A DNA stretch of 64,000 bases from Paenibacillus bovis. Its GTDB lineage: Bacteria > Bacillota > Bacilli > Bacillales > Bacillaceae_C. Under the pieces are notes generated by a model, which saw nothing but the letters and a program-made list of their open reading frames with translations, had not been told where the DNA came from and searched no databases. The translations under genes were made by a program, and so were the position numbers. Location: positions 213,081 through 277,080 of the forward strand of contig VEFU01000001.1 in NCBI GenBank assembly GCA_007679095.1. Reading direction: 5' to 3'. Positions 17,558 to 26,764 of the stretch are shown in pieces (the stretch's first letter is position 1; each line of letters begins with the position of its first letter).

Positions 17558-18388
17558 CTATTTATGTTTCTTTTTCGTCATTTTATCAGAACTAAACCAT
17601 AATGAAAAGGCAAGTCCGATGATAAAAGTTGCAATACTTAAATACAGGGAAGAACCATGAGGTACTCCAGGGAACATCACAAAAAATGAACCAAAAATTA
17701 ATCCAATGATAATCGCATATGTCATATATTTAAAGTTAGATAATAAATAACGAATTGCTTTACTACTAACAATAAATCCTATAATCACACCCGCGCCTAT
17801 AACAATTACTAGTGGAATATTAAAATCTTTCAACGCTCTAATAGCAGTTGTATAAACACCCAATAACAGTAGAATAAAAGACCCACTTATTCCAGGAAGA
17901 AGCATTGCCATACTAGCTAACCAGCCGGCAAAAAATAATCCAATCGCATTTGGGAACGTTAATGTTGTAATTGGTTCAGCTGCCTCATCAGGTTTTATAA
18001 AGCCTAATGAAGCAAGCAATGCTCCTACAATAATTAACGCGATAATGTGGCTCGCTTTAAAATTCTGTTTTGCATTTGCTTCTTTGAAAATAAAAGGAAC
18101 TACTCCTAGAATAAGGCCCATAAAGAAAAATTGTGTTGGTTCTAAATGGTGTTCTAGTAAATAGTCGATTAATCTACTAAATATTACTAACGCTGCAACA
18201 ATTCCTATTCCAAGCGGGATAAGAAAGCCTATATGTTTCTTCCACTCACGGCTGAAAAAACCACTGATAGCTGCTAGTAGCCGATCATATATACCAAGAA
18301 TAAAAGCAACGGTACCTCCACTAACCCCAGGTATTAAATCTGTTATCCCCATTAAAAGACCACGATAAATATTTTTCCAATCCATCAT
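17558..18388 (-). CDS. DUF368 (PopT-type) polyprenyl-phosphate transporter
   Basis: 276 aa membrane protein with the DUF368 signature IYRGLLMGITDLIPGVSGGTV and its repeat LLPGISGSFILLLLGVY, and eight or nine helices. DUF368 proteins (PopT) have been shown to return undecaprenyl phosphate to the inner leaflet of the membrane for reuse in wall synthesis, some being important at alkaline pH. That fits this genome, which also has Mrp. It is monocistronic, with AGGAG before the ATG. Confidence 0.88.
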   Translation of the reverse strand: MMDWKNIYRGLLMGITDLIPGVSGGTVAFILGIYDRLLAAISGFFSREWKKHIGFLIPLGIGIVAALVIFSRLIDYLLEHHLEPTQFFFMGLILGVVPFIFKEANAKQNFKASHIIALIIVGALLASLGFIKPDEAAEPITTLTFPNAIGLFFAGWLASMAMLLPGISGSFILLLLGVYTTAIRALKDFNIPLVIVIGAGVIIGFIVSSKAIRYLLSNFKYMTYAIIIGLIFGSFFVMFPGVPHGSSLYLSIATFIIGLAFSLWFSSDKMTKKKHK

Positions 18389-18449
18389 TTAATTCTCCTC
18401 TTCCAAACTCATAGGACTTATTATAGCATTGAAATGCTTAAATGGAGAA

Positions 18450-20321
18450 TTAAATATTATACTTAATTTTGCGAATATAGTTCTGTCTTATTAATAGAAA
18501 ATAAACGATTTGAATGATGCTAAATGCCCCTAGCACAAGAGTAGATTCCATCATTAAATTGTAGTTAAACATACGCTGTAAAGCTGTTAGAGCAACGGAC
18601 CCATGTATTAACGCTATAACAATCGGGACAAAGAATAGTAAGGCAAGTTGAATCGTTATTACTTTTGATAATTCTTTACTAGTTATTCCCATTTTATTTA
18701 TGGCTTTAAATTTTGCTTTTTCCATGTCTAAATCTGTATACAACCTAAAATATAAAAAGCTTCCTGCAGCAACAAAGAAAATAACCCCAATGAATAACCC
18801 AACAAACAGAACCGCTCCAAAACCTTGGTTCAGTTCATTCCACTCATTCCCTAATGATGTAAACTCGTATGAATCACCAAAGCGGTGTAAGTCTTCCGTT
18901 AATTTTTTTCCTACTGGGATCGTTTCCTTCCAATCATCAATAGAAAAGGCATAGTAAAGAGATTCCTTCGTATCATCTTTCTTTAATTCTTGATATAGAT
19001 TATCGTTCACAATGTAAAAATCATGAAATCCAGGCAATAAATTAGTTGGGATTGCTCGTACTTGTTGAAGGGATTTTTCACCTATAGCGAACTCTTTTTG
19101 TTCATCTCTTGTTTCCAACTCACCTATCGAACTGTGATAATACAATAAAGCTGTCTCATTATCAGCAAGCTTGACTTGCTCCTTATTCTTCATTTTTGCA
19201 AGTGCATTATAATCAGATTCTCTCACAACGTAAATTGTAATATCTCCCTTAGGTATTTCCATAATAGCTGTTTTCGTTTCTACAAAGGGGATGTCATTTG
19301 TTTTTAGTTCATTCCTGATTAGTTCCAAATGCGCTTCTTCATCTTTATTATTACTATAGGATTCATATTCTATAGCAAATGGTGATTCCTTCACTAATTC
19401 TTTTGTCATCATCGCTCTAAATCCTACTAATGATCCTATTGCTGAAAATGCTACTGTGGAGACAATCGCTACAAAGAAAAATGTACGAGCATTATCTTTC
19501 ATACGATACGCTAGGTCTGACATTAAAACGAGATTCGTTTTTTTCCAAAAGAAATTTTTACTCTTCTTCAGTAAATTTATTGTATATACACTTAACTGTG
19601 TAAACAGAAAATAAGTACCAATAATAACGACAATAGTTACTGGAATCATCGCTATAATCACTTGTAAATTTTTTACAATTAATGCAGTTGTATATCCAGC
19701 TGCAAGCAGAATGATTGAAAGAACAGATAAGTACACAGATGCTTTCGGTTCCTTTTTTGGAGCTTCATTCCCTTTTATTAGATCAACTAATTTATTTCCT
19801 TTTAAAATAGACACAGTTGAAAAAGAAATAATAATAAATAATAAAAGAAACGCAATAAATGTTAATAACAATGCTTGGATTGGTATATAGAAGTTTAAGC
19901 TCTGCTCTAGATCCAATACTTTTTCAGCGGTCAATAAGATAACCTTGCCGAAAACAAGACCAAGAGTAATACCTGAAATGGTTGCAAAAAATCCGATAAT
20001 GACATTTTCTAAAAATACCATCTTTCGGAGTTGCATGTTTGTCATTCCATGCATCACCATTAAACCAAACTCTTTTTTTCTTGATTTCAAGAAAGCACTC
20101 ATAGAAATCAAAACAAAAATGAATGAAAACACGTAAATTATTGCCTCAGCAAAATGAAGTCCTATCGCTACATTCGGATTGATTTCTAATAAAGATGGGT
20201 GAAATGCAAACATAGCATAAACAAAAAATACTAGAACTGAGAATGTGCTACTCAAAAAATACGCAGCGTATGTGCGCTTATTACGCATGACATTATTAAA
20301 CGCGAATCGACGAAAGGTCAT
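18450..20321 (-). CDS. BceB-type ABC transporter permease
   Basis: 623 aa permease with ten predicted helices: one N-terminal, paired FtsX-like domains, and the large extracytoplasmic loop between helices 7 and 8 (about residues 310-510) that defines peptide-antibiotic sensing transporters. With the adjacent ATPase and the BceRS-like pair at 23530-25181 it would detect and remove membrane-active peptides such as bacitracin. It overlaps the ATPase gene by 26 bp. The ribosome site is TAGGAGGGG. Confidence 0.88.
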   Translation of the reverse strand: MTFRRFAFNNVMRNKRTYAAYFLSSTFSVLVFFVYAMFAFHPSLLEINPNVAIGLHFAEAIIYVFSFIFVLISMSAFLKSRKKEFGLMVMHGMTNMQLRKMVFLENVIIGFFATISGITLGLVFGKVILLTAEKVLDLEQSLNFYIPIQALLLTFIAFLLLFIIISFSTVSILKGNKLVDLIKGNEAPKKEPKASVYLSVLSIILLAAGYTTALIVKNLQVIIAMIPVTIVVIIGTYFLFTQLSVYTINLLKKSKNFFWKKTNLVLMSDLAYRMKDNARTFFFVAIVSTVAFSAIGSLVGFRAMMTKELVKESPFAIEYESYSNNKDEEAHLELIRNELKTNDIPFVETKTAIMEIPKGDITIYVVRESDYNALAKMKNKEQVKLADNETALLYYHSSIGELETRDEQKEFAIGEKSLQQVRAIPTNLLPGFHDFYIVNDNLYQELKKDDTKESLYYAFSIDDWKETIPVGKKLTEDLHRFGDSYEFTSLGNEWNELNQGFGAVLFVGLFIGVIFFVAAGSFLYFRLYTDLDMEKAKFKAINKMGITSKELSKVITIQLALLFFVPIVIALIHGSVALTALQRMFNYNLMMESTLVLGAFSIIQIVYFLLIRQNYIRKIKYNI

Positions 20322-21066
20322 GTGAATCCCCTCCTAGAAACGATAACACGTCAATAATCTTTTGGAAGAACGCTTGACGGTTGTCACCACGATGAATTTC
20401 ATTAAACAACTTGCCATCTTTGATAAAAATGACACGATTACAATAACTTGCAGCAATCGCATCATGAGTTACCATCATCATTGTTGCATTATCCTTTTTA
20501 TTTATTGATTCCAGCATTTCCATTACTGCTTTAGATGATTTTGAATCTAGGTTCCCTGTCGGCTCATCTGCAAGAATCAGTTGTGGCTGATGTATAGTAG
20601 CACGAGCGATAGCTGTTCTTTGTGCTTGACCACCAGAAATTTCATATATGCGTTTCTTTAATATCTCCGTAATCCCTAATTTCTTCGCAACCGCTTCCAC
20701 CCTCTCTTGCATTACTTTTACCTTCATCCCATCGAGCGTTAACGGAAGAACGATATTTTCTTCTACAGTTAAAGTAGGTAACAAGTTAAAATCTTGGAAT
20801 ACAAACCCAAGTTCCCTACGTCTAAATAGCGCTAAATCATTATGTTTTAATCGAAAAGGATCCTTCCCATTAATTAAAATTGAGCCGGAAGTAGGTTGAT
20901 CAATGGTTGAAACCATATTAAGTAATGTTGTTTTACCACTACCTGATGGTCCCATAATTCCTACAAATTCACCTTGTTCAATTGTCAAATCAATATCTGA
21001 TAATGCTTTATATGCTACTTTTCCATCATAAACTTTACTTAAATTTTTAACTTTTAACGTCTCCAT
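20296..21066 (-). CDS. BceA-type ABC transporter ATPase
   Basis: About 256 aa. Walker A GPSGSGKTT, Q-loop FVFQDFNLLP, signature ISGGQAQR, Walker B LILADEPTGNLDS and the switch His in MVTHDAI all match the MacB/BceA type. The ATG at 21066 follows AGGAAAGGGG; an in-frame GTG at 21090 lies upstream of that site and is rejected. Expression is probably induced by the response regulator through the site at 21149-21162. Confidence 0.9.
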   Translation of the reverse strand: METLKVKNLSKVYDGKVAYKALSDIDLTIEQGEFVGIMGPSGSGKTTLLNMVSTIDQPTSGSILINGKDPFRLKHNDLALFRRRELGFVFQDFNLLPTLTVEENIVLPLTLDGMKVKVMQERVEAVAKKLGITEILKKRIYEISGGQAQRTAIARATIHQPQLILADEPTGNLDSKSSKAVMEMLESINKKDNATMMMVTHDAIAASYCNRVIFIKDGKLFNEIHRGDNRQAFFQKIIDVLSFLGGDSHDLSSIRV

Positions 21067-21095
21067 TATAAAAAATACCCCTTTCCTCACTACCC

Positions 21096-21162
21096 ATAGT
21101 TTAGCGGAAAAAGAGTTTTTTCAACCATCGCTTTATCTTTCAGTTTTATTACATGTTTGTAA
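21096..21162 (-). promoter_or_regulatory. BceR-type operator and promoter of bceAB
   Basis: TTACA-tgtt-TGTAA at 21149-21162 matches exactly the BceR-family consensus TNACA-N4-TGTAA. On the minus strand it lies 24 bp upstream of a -35 TTGAAA (21124-21119), 17 bp spacing and -10 AACTAT (21101-21096). A weak -10 is expected for an activated promoter. Confidence 0.8.
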
Positions 21163-21185
21163 GGTTAGTCAGCTATTTAGTAAGT

Positions 21186-21390
21186 TACTAGATAGCTGAC
21201 TCGCGGAAACTTGCTCGGTTCTCTCGGTTGAAGGGGAGTTTCTCGCGATTTTCTCGTTTTTCTCGCGATTTTTTAAAATTTATTCGCGATTGTAAGGCAC
21301 TTTCTCGCGATTCGTTTTATTTCTCGCGATCGCAAGGCATAATCTCTCGATAACAAGGCGAAGACAAATTCTCGCGACAACGAGATATAC
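21186..21390. repeat. Cluster of TTCTCGCGATT-type short repeats
   Basis: At least five TCTCGCGA or TTCGCGA palindromic cores plus degenerate forms (TCTCTCGATA) recur every 15-35 bp between the bceAB promoter and the NERD gene. Several are followed by the phrase AAGGCA. The block is GC-richer than its surroundings and contains no gene. Confidence 0.7.
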
Positions 21391-21392
21391 CC

Positions 21393-22406
21393 TTAAATGA
21401 ACTTGCTAAAATCCATCGCGTATGTTCTGCCTTTGGAGATTCCTTCACTTATTAAATCCATGCTTCGTAGTATTCTGGTTGACGTATCTATGTTTATATG
21501 TAAGAATTCACGGCAATCCTTGTTTGTCATTTTCCCTCCAAATAGTAAAAACCAATCTCTAACTGCGTTTATGTGGGCATTTTTGCTAGTGTGATTACAG
21601 TGCGAGCAATGCCAACCTTTTTTACTTATTCTTTGCATCCCAACGTAGCGACATCTATCACAAATTACGCCTGTTTGAAAGTCATGGTTTTGAATTTTAT
21701 ACGTTTGCGAAAGTGGGTTTGGAATATAAATTTGATGACTATTTATCATAGAAGTACATAACCAATCTAAATCTTTTTCATTAAGTATTGGCCTATTTTG
21801 AGGGATCTTTCTAATGTAGGATGGAATTAAGTTGGGAAAGAGAATGGGAGTACTTTTAGGAGGAACTAAAACTATTTGCTTTGGATAAGCAAGTACGACG
21901 ACTCCAATTACAGGGATATTAATACCTTTCGACTGCAGCCAGAGATCCAACAACTCACTATTTCTTTCGACTTGGGCTGCTGGGCAATCAAATGCATCTA
22001 CTTGTCCATCATCTCTTTCTCTTATTAATTGTCTTGGATTCTCTCGAAAAGTTAGTTTTCCTGAAATGTTTTTCACTTCAAAAAGAATAGCATAAAATTG
22101 CGTTAAAAATAATGAATCAATTTGAAATGTCGTGGCTGAGTGAAGGGATAAGTCATGAAGGATACGGTGTTGGAAGGGAAAGCTGTGATTTTGGAATACT
22201 CTCTCTACTCTTTCCTCACCAGCAATGCCTGCTTGTTTGGAAGTATAGTTGGAGGACAGGATTGGATACTGTGGATGACTCTCGTCTACCCGTAAAATAC
22301 CTGCCTGCAAGCTTAATAGAGAGAGCGATTCAGAACGATATTTTACTATGATTTGATTTGCACCTCCTAATATAATTAATGAAATAGTAGCACAATTCGA
22401 ACACAT
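21393..22406 (-). CDS. NERD-domain nuclease-related protein
   Basis: 337 aa if read from the ATG at 22406. The NERD domain spans about residues 60-170 (KQAGIAGEERVERVF, FQIDSLFL, LFEVKNISGKL), with the PD-(D/E)xK-like D-x-EVK arrangement of a nuclease. A C-terminal zinc-ribbon-like segment (CDRCRYV, CSHCN) and a winged-helix-like end follow. The excellent AGGAGGTG site lies inside this frame. The next codons that align with the usual family N-terminus (M-I-V-K) are ATC 22352 or ATA 22349, so the true start may be non-canonical. Function unknown. Confidence 0.75.
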   Translation of the reverse strand: MCSNCATISLIILGGANQIIVKYRSESLSLLSLQAGILRVDESHPQYPILSSNYTSKQAGIAGEERVERVFQNHSFPFQHRILHDLSLHSATTFQIDSLFLTQFYAILFEVKNISGKLTFRENPRQLIRERDDGQVDAFDCPAAQVERNSELLDLWLQSKGINIPVIGVVVLAYPKQIVLVPPKSTPILFPNLIPSYIRKIPQNRPILNEKDLDWLCTSMINSHQIYIPNPLSQTYKIQNHDFQTGVICDRCRYVGMQRISKKGWHCSHCNHTSKNAHINAVRDWFLLFGGKMTNKDCREFLHINIDTSTRILRSMDLISEGISKGRTYAMDFSKFI

Positions 22407-22420
22407 TTACCACACTGAAT

Positions 22421-22735
22421 TTACTCATCCATCGTCCCCACTTGATAACGACTTAAATCAACACGTTTATCATTGATTAACTCTACACCTTCACTTTCTA
22501 GAAGGAGTTTTTGCTGGAGAGCTATTTCTGGGTTGGCAATGACGATTTCACCTTTTGCGTTTACTACTCTATGCCACGGTAAGCTATGTTTCTCACTCAT
22601 AGAATGAAGGATTCTAGAAACTTGCCTAGCACCGCGTGGATTGCCTGCAAGTTTGGAGATTTGTCCATATGTCACAACTTTTCCTTGTGGAATTTCCTTT
22701 AAAATCGATATTACTTCTTTTGTAAATGGCTGCAT
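22421..22735 (-). CDS. Alkyltransferase-like protein (ATL)
   Basis: 104 aa DNA-binding protein of the O6-alkylguanine alkyltransferase fold (PQGKVVTYGQISKLAG, RAVG-type helix). In place of the catalytic PCHRV motif it has PWHRV at 53-57, with Trp54 for Cys. It therefore cannot transfer alkyl groups itself; ATL proteins flag bulky alkyl lesions for nucleotide excision repair. Length and motif order are normal for ATLs. Confidence 0.9.
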   Translation of the reverse strand: MQPFTKEVISILKEIPQGKVVTYGQISKLAGNPRGARQVSRILHSMSEKHSLPWHRVVNAKGEIVIANPEIALQQKLLLESEGVELINDKRVDLSRYQVGTMDE

Positions 22736-22906
22736 GGTCTCACTCCTCTAAAAGAAGTATACCACCACACAATATTCGAGGCTAAACGGAAAAAGTTCAT
22801 GAACGAGGTTTTAACGCGGGTATGTATAGTAAGGGAGATAAAACATTCATATGTTTTATCTCTCCTTTTTCATAACGTAAAGTGTAGAAAAAAAGGAGTA
22901 TACAGT

Positions 22907-23395
22907 TTACTGGAACATGCGCTCTTGTTGAATATAAGTGTTCTGAAATCCATCTATCTTTGCCCATTTATAGGAAAGGTGTTTTGTATTTTCATTAAAA
23001 ATTTCTATTAACTCATCGAAGTTCTTCATAGCCTCCATATTAAAGGCAATCCCTTCTGCGGTATTCACTTGAAAAAAACGAGAGATGGAACTATCTTCTC
23101 CACCGGACTCATACTCGTAGTAATATGTTCCAGTTACATCCTCCCACGCATATTCCTTTACGGTAGTTCCTTTTCTTTTACTAACTATCTTTACTTTAAA
23201 TCCTTGTTCATCACAAGAAACGGTCGTATCATCTCCAAAATATCGTAATACCAAAAATAAGATAAGTGCTAACCCTATTGTGGACCATCCCACTGGGTCA
23301 TTGATGAACATAAGCATGATACCAGCCATGCCCAAAATTACACCAATATAAATAGCTGCTTTTGACGAAGTCTTATTAGAAAATTCCTTTCCCAT
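22907..23395 (-). CDS. Membrane protein with PH-like domain, unknown function
   Basis: About 162 aa. Two close N-terminal helices (IYIGVILGMAGIMLMFI and VGWSTIGLALILFLVL) are followed by a soluble beta-rich C-terminal domain resembling bacterial PH domains. AGGAGG upstream of the ATG at 23395 decides the start; residues from further upstream would overlap the next promoter region. It is divergent from the BceR-like gene, and no function is assigned. Confidence 0.65.
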   Translation of the reverse strand: MGKEFSNKTSSKAAIYIGVILGMAGIMLMFINDPVGWSTIGLALILFLVLRYFGDDTTVSCDEQGFKVKIVSKRKGTTVKEYAWEDVTGTYYYEYESGGEDSSISRFFQVNTAEGIAFNMEAMKNFDELIEIFNENTKHLSYKWAKIDGFQNTYIQQERMFQ

Positions 23396-23529
23396 TAGCC
23401 TCCCTCCTTTATTACTATATATATGTCCTAGCTGATTTTTAAATGTCATGTACACTCAATTATCTCTTGAACTTTCCAGGCGATTATGTAATGTTAAAAG
23501 CACATATTTTAGAAAAAGGAAGAATGAAA

Positions 23530-24225
23530 ATGACAAAGATTCTGATTGTGGAAGATGACCCAAAGATTGCGAAGCTCCTCCAGAATTATTTGGAAAAGTA
23601 TAATTATAGAGCCACTATTACAGAGGATTTCGAGAATGTAATAGATATTTTTAAAAAAGTTAATCCTGCACTTGTCTTATTAGATGTGAATTTACCTAGT
23701 TATGACGGTTACTATTGGTGTAGGCAAATCCGTGCACTGTCTACGTGCCCTATCCTTTTCATATCTGCTCGTGCGGGTGAGATGGATCAAGTGATGGCAT
23801 TGGAAAACGGTGCTGATGATTATATTACGAAGCCATTTCACTATGAAGTTGTAATGGCAAAGATCCGCAGTAATTTACGACGAGCGTATGGAGAATATGC
23901 TCCAAAACCCGAAGAGAGAGTTATGCATCTTAATGGACTAACGCTTTATATGGAACGACTAGAGTTAGAGGTAGAAGGAGCAACTGTAACATTAACAAAG
24001 AAAGAAGCAGTATTATTGGAAATGTTAATGGAAAAGTCTCCAAGAGTTGTTGCACGTGAAGATATTCTCGAAAAGTTATGGGATGATCAGTCTTTTGTGG
24101 ATGAAAATACATTAAATGTGAATGTAACCCGTCTCCGTAAAAGATTACAAGAACTAGGGATAGAAAACGTAATTGAAACAGTTCGTGGTGTAGGATATCG
24201 CCTTACTTTAGGAGAGAATACGTAA
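23530..24225 (+). CDS. BceR-like response regulator
   Basis: 231 aa OmpR-family activator. The receiver domain shows DD in VEDDPKIAKLL, the phosphorylation Asp in LVLLDVNLP, and Lys in YITKPF. A C-terminal winged helix follows (LTKKEAVLLEMLMEK, VNVTRLRKRL). GGA at 9 nt before the ATG 23530 fixes the start at MTKILIVEDD. It is predicted to activate bceAB at the TTACA-N4-TGTAA site. Its kinase gene overlaps by 1 bp. Confidence 0.9.
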   Translation: MTKILIVEDDPKIAKLLQNYLEKYNYRATITEDFENVIDIFKKVNPALVLLDVNLPSYDGYYWCRQIRALSTCPILFISARAGEMDQVMALENGADDYITKPFHYEVVMAKIRSNLRRAYGEYAPKPEERVMHLNGLTLYMERLELEVEGATVTLTKKEAVLLEMLMEKSPRVVAREDILEKLWDDQSFVDENTLNVNVTRLRKRLQELGIENVIETVRGVGYRLTLGENT

Positions 24226-25181
24226 TGAAGCTATTTTTTCGTGAACATCTTCCTCTTATTTTCATTAATATCATTCAAATAATCTTGGTACTAACAATCG
24301 TCTACTTAGATGGATATACAAACATACCAACTGCCATTTACTGCTTGTTTATCACTATTTTTCTATTATCCATGTATTTAATTTATCGTTATTTAACTCA
24401 TAAAGAGTATTATAAACGGCTTACAGCTACTTCATATGAACTAACCGATGCAGTACAACAATTAGGCAATGCGCCAATACCAGAAGCATTAACTAACTTG
24501 TTAAAATCGCAGTATTCCCAATATATTAATGAACTTCATCTTCAAGAAAATAAACGTGCAAATCACTTAACATTTATTAATCAATGGGTACACCAAATGA
24601 AGACACCATTATCCGTGATGGAACTAATAACTCAAGATTCGGATGATGAAAATCTGCGCAGTATACGAGAAGAAGCAGAGAAAATTAGCAGAGGTCTTGA
24701 AATGGTTTTATATGCTGCAAGACTTGAAACCTTCGAACATGACTTTCAAGTAGAGCCTGTTTCTATGAAAAAGGTAATAGATGATGCCATTCGAGAAAAT
24801 AAGCGGTTATTCATTAGTAACCGTGTGTACCCTGAAATTCATGGTGAAACAATCATTGTGGAATCAGACGAAAAATGGCTAGTATTTATTATGAATCAAT
24901 TAATAACAAATGCAGTTAAATATTCTACAGGAAAGGCACAAAAAATGATTGTTTCCATTCAAGAAAATTCAATTAAGGTACAAGACTTTGGAATTGGCAT
25001 CCCTGTAAGTGATAGAAAACGAGTATTCCATCCTTTTTTCACTGGAGAAAACGGCCGAAAATATCGCGAATCCACCGGAATGGGCTTGTATCTTGTGAAG
25101 GAAGTATGTGAAAAGCTTGGCCATCAAGTGGAGATTGAATCAGAGATAGAAAAAGGCACCACTGTAACGATAACTCTTTAA
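24225..25181 (+). CDS. BceS-like intramembrane-sensing histidine kinase
   Basis: 318 aa kinase with two N-terminal helices separated by only a few residues, hence no extracellular sensor; family members read out the state of their BceAB transporter. The phosphoacceptor region is FINQWVHQMKTPLSVME. N-box NQLITNAVKYS, G1 VQDFGIGIP and G2 GMGLYLVKEV are all present. The start overlaps the response-regulator stop (TAATG). Confidence 0.9.
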   Translation: MKLFFREHLPLIFINIIQIILVLTIVYLDGYTNIPTAIYCLFITIFLLSMYLIYRYLTHKEYYKRLTATSYELTDAVQQLGNAPIPEALTNLLKSQYSQYINELHLQENKRANHLTFINQWVHQMKTPLSVMELITQDSDDENLRSIREEAEKISRGLEMVLYAARLETFEHDFQVEPVSMKKVIDDAIRENKRLFISNRVYPEIHGETIIVESDEKWLVFIMNQLITNAVKYSTGKAQKMIVSIQENSIKVQDFGIGIPVSDRKRVFHPFFTGENGRKYRESTGMGLYLVKEVCEKLGHQVEIESEIEKGTTVTITL

Positions 25182-25279
25182 GCTTTCGGATCGATTGGCT
25201 TCTCCCTTTTCAGAAGGGATTAAAGAAAATGCACGACCGATACATAAGTAACCATAAATTGCTCATAAATGTGCAATCC

Positions 25280-25314
25280 AAAGCCTCTCAATATAAGCAT
25301 TGAGAGGCTTTCTT
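25280..25314. terminator. Bidirectional terminator between convergent genes
   Basis: AAAGCCTCTCAAT and ATTGAGAGGCTTT form a perfect 13-bp stem with a 6-nt loop. It lies between the kinase gene and the minus-strand HAAS gene, 1 bp from the latter's stop. Confidence 0.85.
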
Positions 25315-26082
25315 CTAGCTGTTTGCAGCATTTTTCTTCTTCATTTTCTCCTTTATGACTACATATAGGATTAAAACGGTAAATAGAAGTATAAATGTCG
25401 ATACATTAGCGATGAGGATTTCATTAATACTTAATTCCGCAAAACGTGTGAGATAATCAGGGATAAAAAGAATCGCTGGTATGACAATCGTCATCCAGGT
25501 TTTTGTCCATAATGACAATACGACAAAAATGATCGTGCAGATTGCGATTACTATCCAATTAACCGTATCATTTGCTGTGTAGATTGGTTCGGCAATAAAG
25601 TGACTTCCTAGTATTAATATTACAAATAATAATGTTACACCCATGCTGGCAAACATGCCGCCTATGAATAATTTCTTATTAGAATATTGCTTTTTACTAG
25701 AAGTTTGAAGAAACCGCACATATAAAATCATCGCCAATACCGCTACAAAAGGAAAACAGATTAGTTGTATGAGATTAATCTCAAGATCACCTCTGATGGC
25801 GGGCCCCATAAAGAAATAGGCTAACATACCAATGATGAATATAGGTATATATTTAAACAACATAGTAAAATCAGTATCCATTTCATTTTTCAATGATTGC
25901 ATGTATTCTTCTGGAGTTCCTTCAATTATTTGATCGATGCTTTTTCCTTGTTTCTCAGATTCGATTAAATGAGCAGTTAATTCCTCTATTAATTCATCAA
26001 CTTCCTTTTCTTTTTTTCCGGATGTAAGAAGATACAAGCGAAGATTTTCTATAAAGTTAGTACTTTTTTTCGATAACACCAC
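25315..26082 (-). CDS. HAAS-domain membrane protein, third gene of PadR operon
   Basis: About 255 aa. An N-terminal helical HAAS-type domain (residues 5-75: FIENLRLYLLTSGKKEKEVDE, LTAHLIESEKQGKSI) precedes six hydrophobic helices. The GTG at 26082 is 7 nt after GGAGG and 1 bp beyond the preceding stop codon. HAAS proteins are typically encoded with PadR regulators and are thought to work as their membrane partners. No enzymatic motif is seen. Confidence 0.75.
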   Translation of the reverse strand: MVLSKKSTNFIENLRLYLLTSGKKEKEVDELIEELTAHLIESEKQGKSIDQIIEGTPEEYMQSLKNEMDTDFTMLFKYIPIFIIGMLAYFFMGPAIRGDLEINLIQLICFPFVAVLAMILYVRFLQTSSKKQYSNKKLFIGGMFASMGVTLLFVILILGSHFIAEPIYTANDTVNWIVIAICTIIFVVLSLWTKTWMTIVIPAILFIPDYLTRFAELSINEILIANVSTFILLFTVLILYVVIKEKMKKKNAANS

Positions 26083-26083
26083 G

Positions 26084-26764
26084 TTATTCCCTCCCTCCAA
26101 CTCGTTTTTTGTAAATAAACCTTACAAACCAAATAATCGCTCCGAGAGAAAATGAAAGCCACCAAGGAAAATGAACGGCAGGACCAATATTGGGAATAAA
26201 CTTTACCACTACTAGGATTAACATAAATCCAATAGCACCGAAAAGCCCAGCTTTCACCATATCTTTCTTATCACTAGACTTTTCTAGAAATAATGAATTC
26301 TTGATTAATCTAAAAATATACCAAATGCCAAATAAAATGATACAAAGGATAACTCCAACTAAGATTGCGACATTAACTGGATAAATTTCCGACTCTATTT
26401 CTTTGAATTGAGAAATAATCAGAATACCAAGCCCATTAATCATGAGTACCCAACTGAGTAAATCCATAATGGTGCTTAGGACAAAAGTGGAAATTTGCCG
26501 TTTATCTTCATTAGGTAAATGTTTAATAATTTCGTCTGCATAAGCTTTTGGATTGTTACCAAAAATATCTCGAGCAGTCTTCCCTTCGTTTTGCCCATCT
26601 AATAAATGATCTAGCAGTTCCATTAATATTTCCTCAGATTTTTGCTCCGATAGTGTGAGTTGTAGTCGGATATACAGCATCATATCGCTATAATATTTCT
26701 CATTCTCAGGAGTCAACAAATCTCTTTTTCGATTATTTTCCTCAATTAACAGGCTCGCCTTCAT
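26084..26764 (-). CDS. HAAS-domain membrane protein, second gene of PadR operon
   Basis: 226 aa: an N-terminal helical domain (ILMELLDHLLDGQNEGKTA at about 46-64), then four hydrophobic helices. It is similar in plan to the next gene, so the two may form a heteromeric complex. It overlaps padR by 4 bp (ATGA). Confidence 0.75.
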   Translation of the reverse strand: MKASLLIEENNRKRDLLTPENEKYYSDMMLYIRLQLTLSEQKSEEILMELLDHLLDGQNEGKTARDIFGNNPKAYADEIIKHLPNEDKRQISTFVLSTIMDLLSWVLMINGLGILIISQFKEIESEIYPVNVAILVGVILCIILFGIWYIFRLIKNSLFLEKSSDKKDMVKAGLFGAIGFMLILVVVKFIPNIGPAVHFPWWLSFSLGAIIWFVRFIYKKRVGGRE

